In this document: positions 6,069 through 6,840 of the stretch, in pieces
How positions within the stretch are numbered: the first letter of the stretch is position 1
Layout of the letters: the number at the start of each line of letters is the position of its first letter
Source of the DNA: Zavarzinia sp.
Lineage (GTDB): Bacteria > Pseudomonadota > Alphaproteobacteria > Zavarziniales > Zavarziniaceae
Direction: 5' to 3'
NCBI GenBank assembly: GCA_028694545.1
Contig: JAQVKV010000121.1
Coordinates: 1-6,840 of the forward strand
Length of the DNA stretch: 6,840 nucleotides
Program-made: the position numbers and the translations under genes
Notes under the pieces: generated by a model
Database searches by the model: none
Told to the model about the DNA's origin: nothing
The model's input: only the letters and a program-made list of their open reading frames with translations

Positions 6069-6788
6069 ATGGTCCAGTTCACGAAATTGCGGCTTTCGGG
6101 CTTCAAGTCCTTCGTCGACCCGACCGAAATGGTGATCCAGCCGGGCATGACCGGGATCGTCGGGCCGAACGGCTGCGGCAAGTCCAACCTGCTGGAAGCC
6201 CTGCGCTGGGTCATGGGCGAGACCTCGGCCAAGCTCATCCGCGGCGCGGAGATGGACGACGTCATCTTCGCCGGCACGGCGAAGCGCCCGGCGCGCAACC
6301 TGGCCGAGGTTTCCCTCGTCCTCGACAACAGCGCGCGGCGAGCTCCCGTCGCCTTCAACGACCATACGGACCTCGAGATCTCGCGCCGGATCGAGCGCGA
6401 GGCGGGTTCCGCCTATCGCATCAACGGCAAGGACGTACGAGCACGCGACGTCCAGCTCCTGTTCGCCGATGCCTCCGTCGGTTCGCGCTCGCCTGCCCTC
6501 GTGGGTCAGGGCCGGATCGGTGCCATCATCAATTCCAAGCCCCGCGACCGGCGCCAGATCCTCGAAGAGGCAGCGGGCATCTCGGGCCTGCATTCTCGCC
6601 GCCACGAGGCCGAACTACGCCTGAAGGCGGCCGAAAGCAATCTTGTCCGGGTCGACGACGTGGTCGGCCAGCTCACCAACCAGGTGAATGCCCTGAAGCG
6701 CCAGGTGCGACAGGCGACGCGCTATCGCAACGTCCAGTCCCAGATCCGCAAGGGCGAAGCGGTCGTCCTGCACCTGAAGTGGCAGTAG
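6069..6788 (+). CDS. smc: Chromosome segregation ATPase SMC, N-terminal part interrupted by in-frame TAG
   Basis: SMC is the ATPase of the bacterial condensin, which with ScpA/ScpB compacts and separates chromosomes; family members are about 1150 residues. Here 239 residues precede a TAG at 6786-6788. They form a normal N-terminal half-head: [17 protein letters not shown], Walker [10 protein letters not shown] at 32-40, the [16 protein letters not shown] block at 55-70, the Q-loop region [26 protein letters not shown] at 146-171 (described by its ends GQGRIG and EEAAGI), then the start of the coiled coil from about 175. The frame stays open and coiled-coil-like after the TAG to the window end, so the stop looks like a single-base nonsense change or sequence error, not a natural end. 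Without the hinge and C-terminal Walker B/signature half the product could not be a working SMC. GAGGG at 6055-6059 is the ribosome site. Confidence 0.88.
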   Translation: MVQFTKLRLSGFKSFVDPTEMVIQPGMTGIVGPNGCGKSNLLEALRWVMGETSAKLIRGAEMDDVIFAGTAKRPARNLAEVSLVLDNSARRAPVAFNDHTDLEISRRIEREAGSAYRINGKDVRARDVQLLFADASVGSRSPALVGQGRIGAIINSKPRDRRQILEEAAGISGLHSRRHEAELRLKAAESNLVRVDDVVGQLTNQVNALKRQVRQATRYRNVQSQIRKGEAVVLHLKWQ

Positions 6789-6840
6789 GCGGTCGCCGCC
6801 CTCGAAGCGGCGAAAGCCGAACTCGCGGCCGCGCAGAATG
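6789..6840 (+). other. Continuation of the smc reading frame beyond the TAG (to window edge)
   Basis: In the same frame the 17 codons after the TAG read AVAALEAAKAELAAAQN. This is an alanine-, leucine- and glutamate-rich stretch with hydrophobic residues spaced 3-4-3, as expected for the SMC N-terminal coiled coil. Codon use is the same G/C-ending type as upstream. This shows the TAG interrupts one gene. The rest of smc lies outside the window. Confidence 0.75.

Noticed and set aside
5802..6605. Minus-strand 267-codon frame through the dsbA-smc gap and into smc
   Set aside because: It is antisense to smc and passes through the structured repeats; no recognisable domain.

Overview
The window looks like chromosomal core DNA from an alphaproteobacterium. 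The evidence is the high G+C content with strong third-position G/C bias, a CcrM-type cell-cycle methyltransferase whose leader is packed with GANTC sites, an SMC with the alphaproteobacterial Walker A (GPNGCGKSN), and a MutY / DciA (DUF721) / DsbA / SMC neighbourhood that I recall from other members of the class. A Rhodospirillales-like lineage is plausible, but I cannot place it further. I see no phage, IS, CRISPR or tRNA/rRNA.

Layout. Positions 1-54 hold the last codons of a gene that probably encodes a PA0069-family radical SAM protein. rnhB (RNase HII, 87-719, +) follows. Next comes a short regulatory stretch with four GANTC sites and then ccrM (771-1916, +). Two hairpins (1919-1942 and 1979-2015) separate ccrM from a GTG-started DUF2867 gene (2033-2503, +). 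argC (2565-3497, -) converges on it and lies downstream of mutY (3537-4619, -) on the minus strand. mutY diverges from a DciA-like helicase-loader gene (4642-5166, +) across about 22 bp, and the mutY promoter appears to overlap the start of the neighbouring gene. A secreted DsbA-type oxidoreductase (5225-5839, +) follows. A 229-bp intergenic region then carries two GC-rich hairpins and a tandem pair of 50-bp repeats that ends 2 bp before the smc start codon (6069, +). The smc frame is interrupted by an in-frame TAG at 6786-6788 and stays coding-like to the window end.

Most genes serve genome maintenance: ribonucleotide removal (rnhB), cell-cycle methylation (ccrM), repair of oxidised G:A pairs (mutY), helicase loading (dciA) and chromosome compaction (smc). 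argC (arginine synthesis) and dsbA (periplasmic disulfides) are metabolic or envelope neighbours. The shared theme may be ancestral synteny rather than one pathway.

I found no convincing previously undescribed multi-gene system. The points most worth a second look are the amber codon in smc, the tandem structured repeat that supplies the smc ribosome-binding site, the GANTC / TGATTCG array before ccrM, and the interlocked mutY/dciA starts that suggest leaderless transcription.
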